In this document: positions 15,550 to 23,834 of the stretch, one piece after another
How the letters are laid out: each line of letters begins with the position of its first letter
Numbering within the stretch: the first letter of the stretch is position 1
Notes under the pieces: generated by a model
Told to the model about the DNA's origin: nothing
What the model saw: only the letters and a program-made list of their open reading frames with translations
Databases searched by the model: none
Made by a program: the position numbers and the translations under genes
DNA from: a virus
Reading direction: 5' to 3' (one strand)
Virus record (IMG/VR): IMGVR_UViG_3300030107_000879
Coordinates: 1 to 38,714 of that record
DNA length: 38,714 bases

Positions 15550-16019
15550 TGGACCCGTTATCCATGATCGCGATGGCGTCTACCACGTTCAAGGGCATCA
15601 AGACGCTGGTAGACAGAGGCGCAGAGATTGAGCATGTAGCGCAGAAGCTCGGGGCTTGGTATGGCTATGCGGCTGATATCAAGCAAATCGAAAAAGAAGC
15701 GGAAAGTCCCGGTATATTTAAGAAACTGTTTGATGGGAATACCGTTGAACAGCAGGCGCTTAATAGCGTCATTGCAAAGAAAAAGCTAGAAGAGCAAGAG
15801 AAGCAAATCAGAGAGCTGATCGTTTGGGCGTATGGCGTCGAAACTTATCAGGAGATGATCATGCTTCGCAGAAAAATTAAGGCTCAACGCGAGCAAGCCA
15901 TATACAAGCAAAGGCGAAGACGCCGGATGTTTGTCGACGGGGCTCTTTTGCTTGTCGGTTTGGCGGTGGGGGCTAGTATAATTTACGGGACGGTAATATT
16001 TATACGGGGAGCATCATGA
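15549..16019 (+). CDS. Membrane protein of the lysis/envelope cassette
   Basis: A 156-residue protein. The N-terminus (MDPLSMIAMASTTFKGIKTL) is followed by an amphipathic helical region to about 120. A run of five Arg (122-126) comes next, then one hydrophobic segment at 128-152 (GALLLVGLAVGASIIYGTVI). The basic run before the membrane segment suggests that the long N-terminal part stays in the cytoplasm. It opens the block that ends with holin and endolysin, so a role in lysis timing or envelope remodelling is likely but unproven. Its first 29 codons recur in the chimeric ORF at 14798. Confidence 0.72.
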   Translation: MDPLSMIAMASTTFKGIKTLVDRGAEIEHVAQKLGAWYGYAADIKQIEKEAESPGIFKKLFDGNTVEQQALNSVIAKKKLEEQEKQIRELIVWAYGVETYQEMIMLRRKIKAQREQAIYKQRRRRRMFVDGALLLVGLAVGASIIYGTVIFIRGAS

Positions 16020-16459
16020 AAAGACTGTTTATCTTGCTGGGCTTTGTGTCTGCGTCTGTCATGGCGAAGACAGTTATTCTGTATGACGACGGTACACAGT
16101 ACACCGTGGAGAATAACGAGAAAGTGTACGTCAGTGATTACTCTCAGCTATACCACTTCAAGCAGTGGGGTGACGGCGACATAGATTTGAGAAAGGTGTC
16201 GCCAAGCGTCAAGCGTGATCATGTGTACCAAGAACCGAGTGGCGAGGGCGAGTTAGGCAGTCCGCAGTGGTGTGAGACGTATGTTCCTTGGTCAGAAGGA
16301 CTGAACTTCAACATGACCGCGTGGCAGAAAGTTTGCGATGTCAATGACGATGGCATTTACGATATGTGTGACTATTACGAGCCTACCGGCATCCAGACGT
16401 TTGAAGAAATCGAATGGCAGGACAGGTGCAACGACGGTGATCCTTGGGATGGCTCGTAA
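16016..16459 (+). CDS. Sec-secreted protein with four Cys and Ca-loop-like motif
   Basis: A 147-residue protein with a clear signal peptide (MKRLFILLGFVSASVMA, cleavage after A17) and a good GGAG ribosome site. The mature part is acidic and aromatic, with four Cys (86, 107, 118, 138) that could form disulfides in the periplasm. The segment D108-V-N-D-D-G-I-Y-D-M-C-D119 resembles an EF-hand calcium loop. No enzyme motif is seen. The position in the lysis cassette suggests a periplasmic or outer-envelope job such as lysis assistance or superinfection blocking. It lacks a lipobox, so it is not an outer spanin of the usual kind. Confidence 0.75.
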   Translation: MKRLFILLGFVSASVMAKTVILYDDGTQYTVENNEKVYVSDYSQLYHFKQWGDGDIDLRKVSPSVKRDHVYQEPSGEGELGSPQWCETYVPWSEGLNFNMTAWQKVCDVNDDGIYDMCDYYEPTGIQTFEEIEWQDRCNDGDPWDGS

Positions 16460-16628
16460 AAGTCTTAGGGTGAAGGTTGCACGCGGAATTACTCAGACTC
16501 GGCGTGATGTCAGGAGTGTAGTGGCTCGCATAAAGGGCCGTATCTGGACTCTTCAGACTGACCTTAGATTGCGCCTGAAAAAGGCCAAAAAGGCTCTCCG
16601 TAAGGCGTGGAGTAAGTTCTGGAAGTGA
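16449..16628 (+). CDS. 59-aa cationic amphipathic peptide
   Basis: The gene starts at ATG 16449, overlapping the secreted-protein gene by 11 bases; a longer open frame reaching back to 16338 is a shadow of that gene. The peptide has 21 Lys/Arg and only two acidic residues. It has an Arg-rich first half (RGITQTRRDVRSVVARIKGR) and a C-terminal helix ending KKALRKAWSKFWK. Such composition is like cationic membrane-active peptides. It lies in the lysis cassette, where a disruptin-like outer-membrane agent is conceivable; a nucleic-acid-binding peptide is the alternative. Confidence 0.65.
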   Translation: MARKSLRVKVARGITQTRRDVRSVVARIKGRIWTLQTDLRLRLKKAKKALRKAWSKFWK

Positions 16629-16891
16629 ACGAGCAAAGATTAGAGCGAATTGAAAGTAAGCTCGACAAGGTGTCCTATTCAGTAGCTGACTTTGCCCGGA
16701 TAGAGGAAAGACTGCTTTCGGCGTTCAAGCGACTAGAGCGCCATGAAAAGCAGATTGACCGGCATGCTGATGACATCAAAACACTGACCAGTAGTGTGCT
16801 AACTAACTCCAGAACGCTTCAGTTTGGGGAGCGGGTATTCTGGATTGTAGTCACGGCAGGCGTCTCGCTTGCAGTGTACTTGAGGGGCTAA
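16625..16891 (+). CDS. Coiled-coil protein with C-terminal membrane anchor
   Basis: An 88-residue protein starting with GTG that overlaps the previous TGA (GTGA). Residues 3-60 form a long heptad coiled coil (RLERIESKLDKVSYSVADFA, then RLERHEKQIDRHADDIKTL). A single membrane segment lies at about 70-86 (VFWIVVTAGVSLAVYL). This arrangement is common for small proteins next to phage holins and may be an accessory holin, antiholin or spanin-like part. There is no direct evidence for which. Confidence 0.72.
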   Translation: MNEQRLERIESKLDKVSYSVADFARIEERLLSAFKRLERHEKQIDRHADDIKTLTSSVLTNSRTLQFGERVFWIVVTAGVSLAVYLRG

Positions 16892-16894
16892 GCT

Positions 16895-17296
16895 ATGTTG
16901 CAGGCGTTGATTGGGCCGGTCACGGGGTTGTTGGACAAATTTATTCCAGATGCAGATGAAAAGGCGAGGTTGGCGCATGAAATTGCAACCATGTCCGAAC
17001 GACACGCACAGGAGCTTGCCAAGGGCCAGTTGGAAATCAACAAGGCCGAAGCGGCGCATAAGTCACTGTTTGTCGCAGGGTGGAGGCCATTTGTTGGGTG
17101 GACTTGTGGTGTTGCTCTGGCTTGGCACTTTGTTGGCCAGCCTCTCGTTGTTTTTGGGATTGCAGTGGCTGGTGTTGACACCCCTGAATTACCTGTATTT
17201 GAGATGGAAAGCCTACTCACAGTTCTTCTCGGAATGCTCGGTCTTGGTGGTTTACGAACCCTTGAAAAAACCAAAAACATAGCTCGAGAAAAATGA
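16895..17296 (+). CDS. Holin of the 3-TM (GTA holin-like) family
   Basis: A 133-residue protein. An amphipathic N-terminus with coiled coil (about 20-55) is followed by AAHKSLFVAGWRPFVGWTCG (53-72), LAWHFVGQPLVVFGIAVAG (75-93) and a final hydrophobic segment, LLTVLLGMLGLGGLRTLEKT (107-126). The GWRPFVGWxCG and GMLGLGGLRTxEKTK motifs are those of the Holin_3TMs family. It would form inner-membrane lesions that release the endolysin to the cell wall. The next gene overlaps its end by four bases (ATGA). Confidence 0.88.
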   Translation: MLQALIGPVTGLLDKFIPDADEKARLAHEIATMSERHAQELAKGQLEINKAEAAHKSLFVAGWRPFVGWTCGVALAWHFVGQPLVVFGIAVAGVDTPELPVFEMESLLTVLLGMLGLGGLRTLEKTKNIAREK

Positions 17297-17493
17297 CACC
17301 AGAGACATTTGATAAGTGGCGCGTCGTACCAAGAGTGCTGGTTCTGATGATGGCATGGGCAACGTGGGACGTAATTCACTGGTTTACAACTTTGTCAGAC
17401 CCCACTTTTGAGCAGGCCGGTTTGGTTTCCGTGTGTACGGGCGCCATGACGGCTGTTTTTGGGCTGTTTTTGGGGCAGGGCAAGAAGGAGTGA
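17293..17493 (+). CDS. Two-TM small protein beside holin
   Basis: A 66-residue protein with two membrane segments (about 12-31, VPRVLVLMMAWATWDVIHWF, and 42-61, GLVSVCTGAMTAVFGLFLG), a short acidic loop between them and a basic tail (GKKE). It overlaps the holin gene by four bases and the endolysin by four. It is probably a second holin or an antiholin; the sequence does not decide between them. Confidence 0.72.
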   Translation: MTPETFDKWRVVPRVLVLMMAWATWDVIHWFTTLSDPTFEQAGLVSVCTGAMTAVFGLFLGQGKKE

Positions 17494-17843
17494 GCTACTT
17501 CTCAGAGGACGAGCTGAAGTGTCAACACTGCGGCAAGTACAAGTTTGATGAGGGTGTGCTCAAGATTCTGAATGCAATTCGCAGAGAGTTTGGCCCCATG
17601 CCTGTTAACAGCGGTTATCGCTGTGCTGATCACCCGATAGAGGCAAAAAAACAACAGCCGGGAGCGCATTGCACAGGTAAGGCTGTTGATATTGGTGTCA
17701 GCAGGGGCGATGCCTACAAGCTGATAGAGGTTGCACTGGCTCATGGGTGCCCAAGAATAGGTGTTAATCAGAAGGGTGAGGGGCGTTTTGTGCATTTGGA
17801 TTGGGATTATGATCGGCCATACCCAACTGTTTGGTCGTATTAG
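17490..17843 (+). CDS. Endolysin, M15-type peptidase
   Basis: A 117-residue enzyme predicted to cut peptide cross-links of peptidoglycan. It begins SYFSEDELKCQHCGKYKFDE, with PVNSGYRCADHP at 38-49. The zinc-site residues of the M15 fold are visible: H60 in GAHCTGKAVDI, D67 in the same motif and H102 in FVHLDWD. GTG at 17490 is taken as the start, overlapping the previous TGA. The AAGGAG there touches the start codon, so translation probably depends on coupling. An upstream in-frame GTG at 17433 would add residues read from inside the previous gene. It lacks a signal peptide, fitting holin-dependent release. Confidence 0.9.
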   Translation: MSYFSEDELKCQHCGKYKFDEGVLKILNAIRREFGPMPVNSGYRCADHPIEAKKQQPGAHCTGKAVDIGVSRGDAYKLIEVALAHGCPRIGVNQKGEGRFVHLDWDYDRPYPTVWSY

Positions 17844-17855
17844 CGAGGTGTAACC

Positions 17856-19709
17856 GTGCCGCTGTCGAAGATTGCATTTGCCCCCGGCATAAACAAGGAA
17901 GGCACCCAGTACACCGCCGATTCTGGCTGGTTTGATTCTGACAAGATACGCTTTCGCAAAGGTCGTGTTGAGAAGATTGGTGGCTGGCAGAAGTACATAG
18001 CAGGCACAATCAAGGGCGTGGCCCGTTCGTTAATGGACTGGGGCACAAAGGATGGTCAGACATTTCTAGGTATCGGCACAAACCTAAAGTTCTACATTGA
18101 GTCAGGTAAGTCGCTAAACGACGTGACGCCGATCAGAGCTACGACAACTAACGCCGCGACTTTTGCGGCCACAAACGGCTCCTCATCAATCACCGTAACA
18201 GACAGCTCTCATGGCGCTACGGCAGGTGACTTTGTAACTTACTCTGGGGCGGCTACGCTCGGCGGAAATATTACTGCGGCGGTGCTTAATCAGGAGTATC
18301 AGGTGGTTGTTGTCCTTACAGCTAACACCTACACCATAGCGGCAGTGGACACCAGCGGAGCCGCCGTGACCGCAAACTCCAGTGACACAGGAAATGGCGG
18401 CGGATCTGTAACGGCGGCATATCAGCTCACTACAGGGCTGAACAGCTATGTATCGTCAACTGGATGGGGTGTGGGCGCATGGAACGCAGGCGCGTGGGGT
18501 TCTGTGACATCGATAACACTGGCAAATCAACTTAGGCTGTTTAGTCAGGACGCTTTCGGTGACGATTTAATCTTCAACCCTCGGACAGGTAGTGTCTTTT
18601 TTTGGGACAAGTCATCAGGTCTTTCCACTAGAGCGGTTGATATCAGCACCTTGAGCGGGGCAAGCAATACGCCGACAGCCGCGCTTCAGGTAATGGTTTC
18701 GGACATAGATCGCCATGTCATTTGTTTTGGCGCAAATCCTATTGGGGGATCAGATTTAGATCCGCTTTTAGTTCGCTGGTCTGATCAGGAGAATGTTGCA
18801 GACTGGACGCCGACGGCTACAAACAGTGCCGGTGGTCAGGTTCTGTCTGTTGGCACTCAGATCATAGGCGCACTGAAGACAAGACAGGAAATAATCATAA
18901 GCACCGACAATGGGCTTACGTCGATGCGGTTTGTTGGGGCGCCGTTTGTTTTTTCATTCACCCCAGTGGCAGAGCACGTTCGATTCGCATCTCCTAATGC
19001 CGCTGTCGTGGCGGCTGACACCCTGTACTTTATGGACCCCGGCGGCTTCTACGTTTACAGGGGCGCGGTGCAGAGACTGCCATGCTCTGTTCACAGGTAT
19101 GTTTTTGACAACCTTAATTATGATCAGATATACAAGGTATTTGCGACGACAAATGCCGATTACTCTGAGGTAACGTGGTATTACCCTATTGGATCTAACA
19201 GCTCAGACATCACTAACTATGTGTCATACAACTACTTGGAGCAGGTGTGGGCTGTGGGCACCTTGAGCCGTGGCGCATACATACCGACAGCGACACAACA
19301 GTACCCGATTGCGGCGACAAATGATGTCGATAACCCGCTCACCAACTACCTGTACAACCATGAGATTGGCTACGACGGAGACGGCGCAGAGATAACCGCC
19401 TTTGTTGAGTCTGGCGACCTTGGCGTTGGTGACGGTGAGGCTTTTATGATGGTCAATCGGATTATCCCCGACTTTACATTTACGGGCGACAAGACCGAGG
19501 CAAGCCTAGAAATAAAGCTGAAGGGCAGAAACTTCCCGCTTGAGGATGCGTCTGACTTGTCAACAGCAACAGTGACCAGCTCAACAACGCAATCTCACGT
19601 CAGGGCCAGAGCCCGAGAGCAGATCGTCAGGATAGAGTCTAGTGGTCAGGGATACGGGTGGTCTCTGGGTGATCTTCGTTTGGGCATTAGGACGGATGGG
19701 AGGCGATAG
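17856..19709 (+). CDS. Tail nozzle-like protein (P22 gp10 / T7 gp12 type)
   Basis: A 617-residue protein with a GTG start after a GAGGTG ribosome site. The N-terminus (LSKIAFAPGINKEGTQYTAD, then SGWFDSDKIRFRKGRVEKIG, 3-42) is typical of podovirus tail-tube/nozzle or DNA-stabilising proteins. The body looks like a large beta-propeller with repeated strands such as WSDQENVADWTPTATNSAGG and LYFMDPGGFYVYRGAVQRLP. Around residues 100-190 there is a Ser/Thr/Gly-rich insertion that may be an extra Ig-like or beta domain. It should cap the short tail and keep DNA in the head until infection. The exact relative is not confirmed. Confidence 0.78.
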   Translation: MPLSKIAFAPGINKEGTQYTADSGWFDSDKIRFRKGRVEKIGGWQKYIAGTIKGVARSLMDWGTKDGQTFLGIGTNLKFYIESGKSLNDVTPIRATTTNAATFAATNGSSSITVTDSSHGATAGDFVTYSGAATLGGNITAAVLNQEYQVVVVLTANTYTIAAVDTSGAAVTANSSDTGNGGGSVTAAYQLTTGLNSYVSSTGWGVGAWNAGAWGSVTSITLANQLRLFSQDAFGDDLIFNPRTGSVFFWDKSSGLSTRAVDISTLSGASNTPTAALQVMVSDIDRHVICFGANPIGGSDLDPLLVRWSDQENVADWTPTATNSAGGQVLSVGTQIIGALKTRQEIIISTDNGLTSMRFVGAPFVFSFTPVAEHVRFASPNAAVVAADTLYFMDPGGFYVYRGAVQRLPCSVHRYVFDNLNYDQIYKVFATTNADYSEVTWYYPIGSNSSDITNYVSYNYLEQVWAVGTLSRGAYIPTATQQYPIAATNDVDNPLTNYLYNHEIGYDGDGAEITAFVESGDLGVGDGEAFMMVNRIIPDFTFTGDKTEASLEIKLKGRNFPLEDASDLSTATVTSSTTQSHVRARAREQIVRIESSGQGYGWSLGDLRLGIRTDGRR

Positions 19710-19712
19710 CAA

Positions 19713-19907
19713 ATGGCATCCAGACCCTTACCTGTAGCGACAGCACAATACGATGCAGAAAACGAGCAGATATCCAGACGAACGATAGAAAACTCGTTTC
19801 AGGACTTAGAGGCTAAGGTTGATGGCAATACCACCAAGACGAGCAAAACGTCGTCTCTGGCGCTTCGCCGGTTCCAGTTTTTGCTGATGGGAGCCTCTAG
19901 TGGCTGA
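19713..19907 (+). CDS. Small helical virion-region protein
   Basis: A 64-residue protein with a GGAGG ribosome site at 19699-19703. It contains PLPVATAQYDAENEQISRRT and IENSFQDLEAKVDGN, then a C-terminal LRRFQFLLMGASSG. This pattern recurs in small genes after the tail nozzle gene in marine phages. The function is unknown; a short coiled-coil assembly peptide is possible. The end overlaps the next gene by eight bases. Confidence 0.68.
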   Translation: MASRPLPVATAQYDAENEQISRRTIENSFQDLEAKVDGNTTKTSKTSSLALRRFQFLLMGASSG

Positions 19908-20229
19908 TGCGATAAAGGTTCTTGGTCAAGCAGATGTCAGCGCGACGACCACAACCACGCTGTATTCAGTACCAGATCTAACGCAAACAACTTGTAGCTC
20001 ACTTGTTATATGTAACAGGGGCGGATCTGGCATCACGTTCCGCGTGAGCATTCATGTAGACAATGCCAGCGCAGACGACAAGCAGTTTATTTTTTTCGAT
20101 GAAGACTTAGCGGCCACCACGTCGAGAACAGTGGTGATTGGCCTGTGTTTGGGTCAAAAGGACGTGGTCAAGGTCTATGCAAGTGCGGCTAATGTCAGCT
20201 TCAACTTATTTGGTGTAGAGACAAGCTAA
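19900..20229 (+). CDS. Small beta-rich structural candidate
   Basis: A 109-residue protein starting at GTG inside the previous gene's end. It is beta-rich and has VLGQADVSATTTTTLYSVPD (7-26), a SSLVICNRGGSGITFRVSI strand pair and a C-terminal strand, KVYASAANVSFNLFGVE. It resembles small virion surface or fibre-base proteins in composition. The stop overlaps the next start (TAATG). The function is not recognised. Confidence 0.65.
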   Translation: MADAIKVLGQADVSATTTTTLYSVPDLTQTTCSSLVICNRGGSGITFRVSIHVDNASADDKQFIFFDEDLAATTSRTVVIGLCLGQKDVVKVYASAANVSFNLFGVETS

Positions 20230-23200
20230 TGATGAATCAATATCCAGCTAAGCCAATGATGGATCAGATGGCGCAGTATGGGCGTTATGGCGACTCCATG
20301 CTGGTGCATATGAACCCAGTGGAGGTTGCAGGGATCGCGTCACTGTCCCCGACAGGAAGCCTGACGATCAACCCTGTAACAGGTCAGCCAGAGGCGTTTT
20401 TGCCGATACTTTTCGGCGCTCTTGGCGGCGCCTTGAAGCTGGGCACGCTTGGCACGGCGGCGTTAACCGGGGTAGGCACAGCCGCCGCCACAGGAGATAT
20501 CCGGCGCGGCTTATTAAGTGCCGTGACTGCTGGGGTTGGCGCGAAGCTGTTTGAAGGCATTGGTGGCCTTTTTGACTCTGCCCCAGAAGTATTGGATACG
20601 GGCATTGCGGGCGCTGAGACAGCCGGTGCGGCCACTGTGGGCGCTGAGACGGCAGTTTCTGGTTTGGACGCATCTAACGCCACGGCCAACTTGAATTTAC
20701 TTAATCCTAACAATCCCAACCTGATAGACCCCAGAAATACGCTTGGTCAGATGAAAGAGCAACTGGCTCAGGCAGACCAACTCCTAGATCAATCGGGTGT
20801 AACCACTATGGATAGACTGGCTGGGGATCTTCAGCAGTCAAAAGACCTTGTCGCCTCTGTTACCGAACCAGCCGCAAGAACCCCGAACATGAGTGATGCC
20901 GTATTTGGCCGAGGTGAACAGCTTGCCCAAGCTGGTCTCGACAGAATCGGAACCACTGGCCAGTTGCTTTTGGGTGGCACTTCCGCGTCGCTAGAAGAGC
21001 AGATGAAGATGGAGGATAAATTCGAGCGGGCCGCAAGAGCCCGAATGGCCGAGGCGGAAGAGAAAAAAGCACAGTCCACGGCTGATCTACAGCTTGGATA
21101 TGCGATGGCACAGCCAGACGCTCCAAGGGGCAGAAGCCCCATGAGGGACCGGATGGATCGTTACATACGGGACTATGGCACCGACCTGTATGCGGCGGGT
21201 GGCGGCCAAATGCCCACAATGAAAATGCAGGTTGGCGGCGTTGGCGGCGCGGCCGCCGCCGCAGAGCAATATTTGCGCCAACAGTATCAGCAAAGTGGCT
21301 CGTCTTTGCCTTATGACCAGTGGGTCCAAGAGACTTACGGAAACCAAGGAGGTCAAGGGGGTGGAGGGGGTGTCGACACCACGCCTGCTGTAACAACAGA
21401 CACTCTCGGTCCCATAAATGTGCCACCTACCGATCAAGAGGCGGCTGTTCTTGCGGCGGCTAGAGGAAATACCCCTCTTAGCCCACAAGATCAGCAGATT
21501 CTGGAGGGGTATTACAACCGCTACGAGCAGGAAAGGCAGAACCGAGCATCCCAGATTACCGATACGGGCAGTGATTTCGATCTTTCCGCTATCGCCGCAA
21601 GTACTGGCATGTTTGGGTACAACCCAACTGCGGATATCGGCGGGATTGATCCGGTGACGATCCAAGCGGGTTTGCGTGGTGATTACGTTATTAGACCTCC
21701 AGACGACTACATGCCCGGATTTGAGGCAGAGTTTTCGTATTTTCAAGATGACCCCAATGCGCCATTCATGCCGTACAGGGGCTATAGGCCAGTCACTGGC
21801 GGGATTACGTCGGAGGGCGATTATTTCGACCCCATCCTCGACAGAGGTGCCTACAAGAAGAAGTTGGCTGAGTACTACGCGACACTAGCGAGCTATGGAT
21901 TGGGCGAAGACCGAAGTGATACTGAAGGAGGAGACGGTACTGGTGGCGGCGGCACTGATGGCACAACCAGCCCTGAATACGAAGCAAGAATACAGGAGCT
22001 GATGGCTAGAGGCATGACCAGAGAGGAGGCAATTGCAAACCAACAGTTCGCCGTGGAAAGCGGCTATGACCTCAATGGTGATGGAATTGTAACTAACAAC
22101 GAATACGCAACAGCAATGGGTCAAGACCTTGATGGTGACGGAACAGTAACCAACAATGAGTATGCAATCTCACAGGGTTATGACCTTGATAGTGACGGAA
22201 CCGTTACCAACAATGAATATGCGGTATCAATGGGGTATGACATTGATGATGACGGCACTGTAACCAACAACGAGTATGCGGTGTCGATGGGTTATGACGC
22301 TGATGGCGACGGCACCGTAACTGATAATGAATATGCGGTGGCAATGGGCTACGATCTCGATGGTGACGGCACCGTGACTGATGCTGAGTATGCGGAGTCT
22401 AGAGGTATTACTAAGGATGATTACCTGTTGTCGATGGGTTACGACCTTGATGGCGACGGGACGGTGACAAACAATGAGTACGCAGTGTCAATGGGCTATG
22501 ACCTTGATGGTGATGGAACGGTAACTGATGCTGAGTATGCAGAGGCTACTGGTCTTAACAAAGATGAATCCGATGATAAGACAGCGGCCGAAGAGACAGC
22601 GGCCGAAGAGACAGCGCCCGAAGAGACAGCGGCCCCACCTGAAGATCCGATAGATCCAATAATACCTGATGACACGGGAACTGTAGACAAACCCACCGAC
22701 AACACAGGTGGCATTGATTTATCCACCCTGCCCCCAAGAATAAGAGAGCTGATAGAGTCTGGCCAACTTAACTTAGATACCCTACGAAGATTTTATGGCG
22801 GGTTTGGTCCTTTTGCTGGGTACAACCCAGCACAGACAGCGCCACCCCCACCAAAAGACCTAACATCAAGGGCCGGAGCAGGCATTCCTTCTACCCTGCC
22901 CCCGAACATACGAAGCTCAATAGAGTCTGGTCAATTTAATCCAGCCAGTATTGCTCAAAGGGGAGGCAGAGGCCGCAGAAGCATGAGCGAGGGCGGTGAG
23001 GCGAGAGGGCCCTTAAAAAGCCTTCAAGATTACCTAAAAAGGGCGGCTCAAACTTACGGTGGAATTAACACTACGGGTCAAATTTTTCGTGGGTTAGGTT
23101 CTCTGATGGAAAGCAACATACCCCGTGCCGCAACTGATCCACTGCCCTTTGATGACTTCCCATCTGGCCCCACTACGCCCACACCGGACGCACCGTCCAA

Positions 23201-23834
23201 CCAACGAAGAAAGCCATCTTTTGGTCGTTTGGGGCCGATGCCATCTACTGCCAGTCAACAAGCAAAGCCTATTCCAACAAAGACGCCGTCGTTTTCTCGT
23301 TTTGAAGAAGGCGGCGATGTAAGACTTCAGACATCTCTTGGTGAGGCTCGGGTGCCCGGAGGCGGCATCGCTGAAGTTGAGACCCAGTTCACGGCTAGAC
23401 CAGAGAGAGCTGAAATGCCGACAAAAGATGAAATGGACATCTTGGCAATGGCAGTCATGGGCGAGGTTAGCGAGGAGCAACAAGACATGATCGTCAGTGC
23501 CTTTACTGAAAAGTATGGGGCTGAGATGTACGCCATGCTTAGGTCAGAGATATTGCGATCAGTTGTGCCGGACGCCCAAACAGAGGGGATGATTCGGGGC
23601 AATGGCGGTGGTATGGACGATAAGATTCCCGGTATGATTGGCGCTCAACAGCCTGTTGCTGTGTCGCCCGGAGAGTTTATCGTTCCGGCAGATGTAGTTT
23701 CGGATCTGGGTGATGGAAGCTCAGACTCTGGAGCTGACGAGTTATACGCAATGATGGAGCGTGTGCGAAAGGCTCGGGGCGGCAACGGCGAACAGCCCCC
23801 AGCAATTAACGCACGGACAAATATGCCAGCATGA
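20229..23834 (+). CDS. Large internal/ejection protein with EF-hand-like repeats
   Basis: A 1,201-residue protein. A hydrophobic Gly/Ala region at about 55-120 (FGALGGALKLGTLGTAALTG) may enter membranes. A helical part follows, then a Gly/Gln-rich linker near 335-390. A compact unit lies near 460-570. Residues 614-776 carry eight calcium-loop-like repeats (DLDGDGTVTNNE). Next come Glu/Thr repeats (about 785-802) and a Pro-rich section. The C-terminal domain, with GGGMDDKIPGMIGAQQPVAV and SPGEFIVPADVVSDLGDGSS, is a type I associate with large marine phage virion proteins. As first gene of the ejection block it probably leaves the particle with the DNA. It could start three bases later (ATG ATG). 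Confidence 0.78.
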   Translation: MMNQYPAKPMMDQMAQYGRYGDSMLVHMNPVEVAGIASLSPTGSLTINPVTGQPEAFLPILFGALGGALKLGTLGTAALTGVGTAAATGDIRRGLLSAVTAGVGAKLFEGIGGLFDSAPEVLDTGIAGAETAGAATVGAETAVSGLDASNATANLNLLNPNNPNLIDPRNTLGQMKEQLAQADQLLDQSGVTTMDRLAGDLQQSKDLVASVTEPAARTPNMSDAVFGRGEQLAQAGLDRIGTTGQLLLGGTSASLEEQMKMEDKFERAARARMAEAEEKKAQSTADLQLGYAMAQPDAPRGRSPMRDRMDRYIRDYGTDLYAAGGGQMPTMKMQVGGVGGAAAAAEQYLRQQYQQSGSSLPYDQWVQETYGNQGGQGGGGGVDTTPAVTTDTLGPINVPPTDQEAAVLAAARGNTPLSPQDQQILEGYYNRYEQERQNRASQITDTGSDFDLSAIAASTGMFGYNPTADIGGIDPVTIQAGLRGDYVIRPPDDYMPGFEAEFSYFQDDPNAPFMPYRGYRPVTGGITSEGDYFDPILDRGAYKKKLAEYYATLASYGLGEDRSDTEGGDGTGGGGTDGTTSPEYEARIQELMARGMTREEAIANQQFAVESGYDLNGDGIVTNNEYATAMGQDLDGDGTVTNNEYAISQGYDLDSDGTVTNNEYAVSMGYDIDDDGTVTNNEYAVSMGYDADGDGTVTDNEYAVAMGYDLDGDGTVTDAEYAESRGITKDDYLLSMGYDLDGDGTVTNNEYAVSMGYDLDGDGTVTDAEYAEATGLNKDESDDKTAAEETAAEETAPEETAAPPEDPIDPIIPDDTGTVDKPTDNTGGIDLSTLPPRIRELIESGQLNLDTLRRFYGGFGPFAGYNPAQTAPPPPKDLTSRAGAGIPSTLPPNIRSSIESGQFNPASIAQRGGRGRRSMSEGGEARGPLKSLQDYLKRAAQTYGGINTTGQIFRGLGSLMESNIPRAATDPLPFDDFPSGPTTPTPDAPSNQRRKPSFGRLGPMPSTASQQAKPIPTKTPSFSRFEEGGDVRLQTSLGEARVPGGGIAEVETQFTARPERAEMPTKDEMDILAMAVMGEVSEEQQDMIVSAFTEKYGAEMYAMLRSEILRSVVPDAQTEGMIRGNGGGMDDKIPGMIGAQQPVAVSPGEFIVPADVVSDLGDGSSDSGADELYAMMERVRKARGGNGEQPPAINARTNMPA
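22068..22556 (+). repeat. Eight EF-hand-like calcium-loop repeats (57-bp units)
   Basis: Units of 19 residues begin at residues 614, 633, 652, 671, 690, 709, 739 and 758. Each fits DxDxDGxVTxxE, the twelve-residue EF-hand loop with acidic ligands at 1, 3, 5 and 12. Only seven residues separate loops, more like thrombospondin type 3 or dockerin repeats than paired EF-hands. Unit six carries an 11-residue insertion with a KDD segment. The DNA copies differ mostly at silent positions. Confidence 0.88.
22581..22634 (+). repeat. 15-bp tandem repeat encoding AAEET
   Basis: The 15-base unit acagcggccgaagag occurs about three and a half times and encodes an acidic Ala/Glu/Thr linker just after the calcium-loop array. 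The copies are almost identical, differing by single bases, so the array may be young or prone to length change. Confidence 0.8.

Noticed and set aside
16338-16448. Longer N-terminus for the cationic peptide gene
   Set aside because: This part is an out-of-frame reading of the secreted-protein gene; the peptide pattern begins at 16449.
17433-17489. Earlier GTG start for the endolysin
   Set aside because: The added residues are read from inside the two-TM gene and do not resemble an M15 N-terminus or a signal peptide.
21087-21746. 219-aa minus-strand open frame
   Set aside because: It is antisense to the 1,201-aa ejection protein, has a composition typical of shadows and no operon context.
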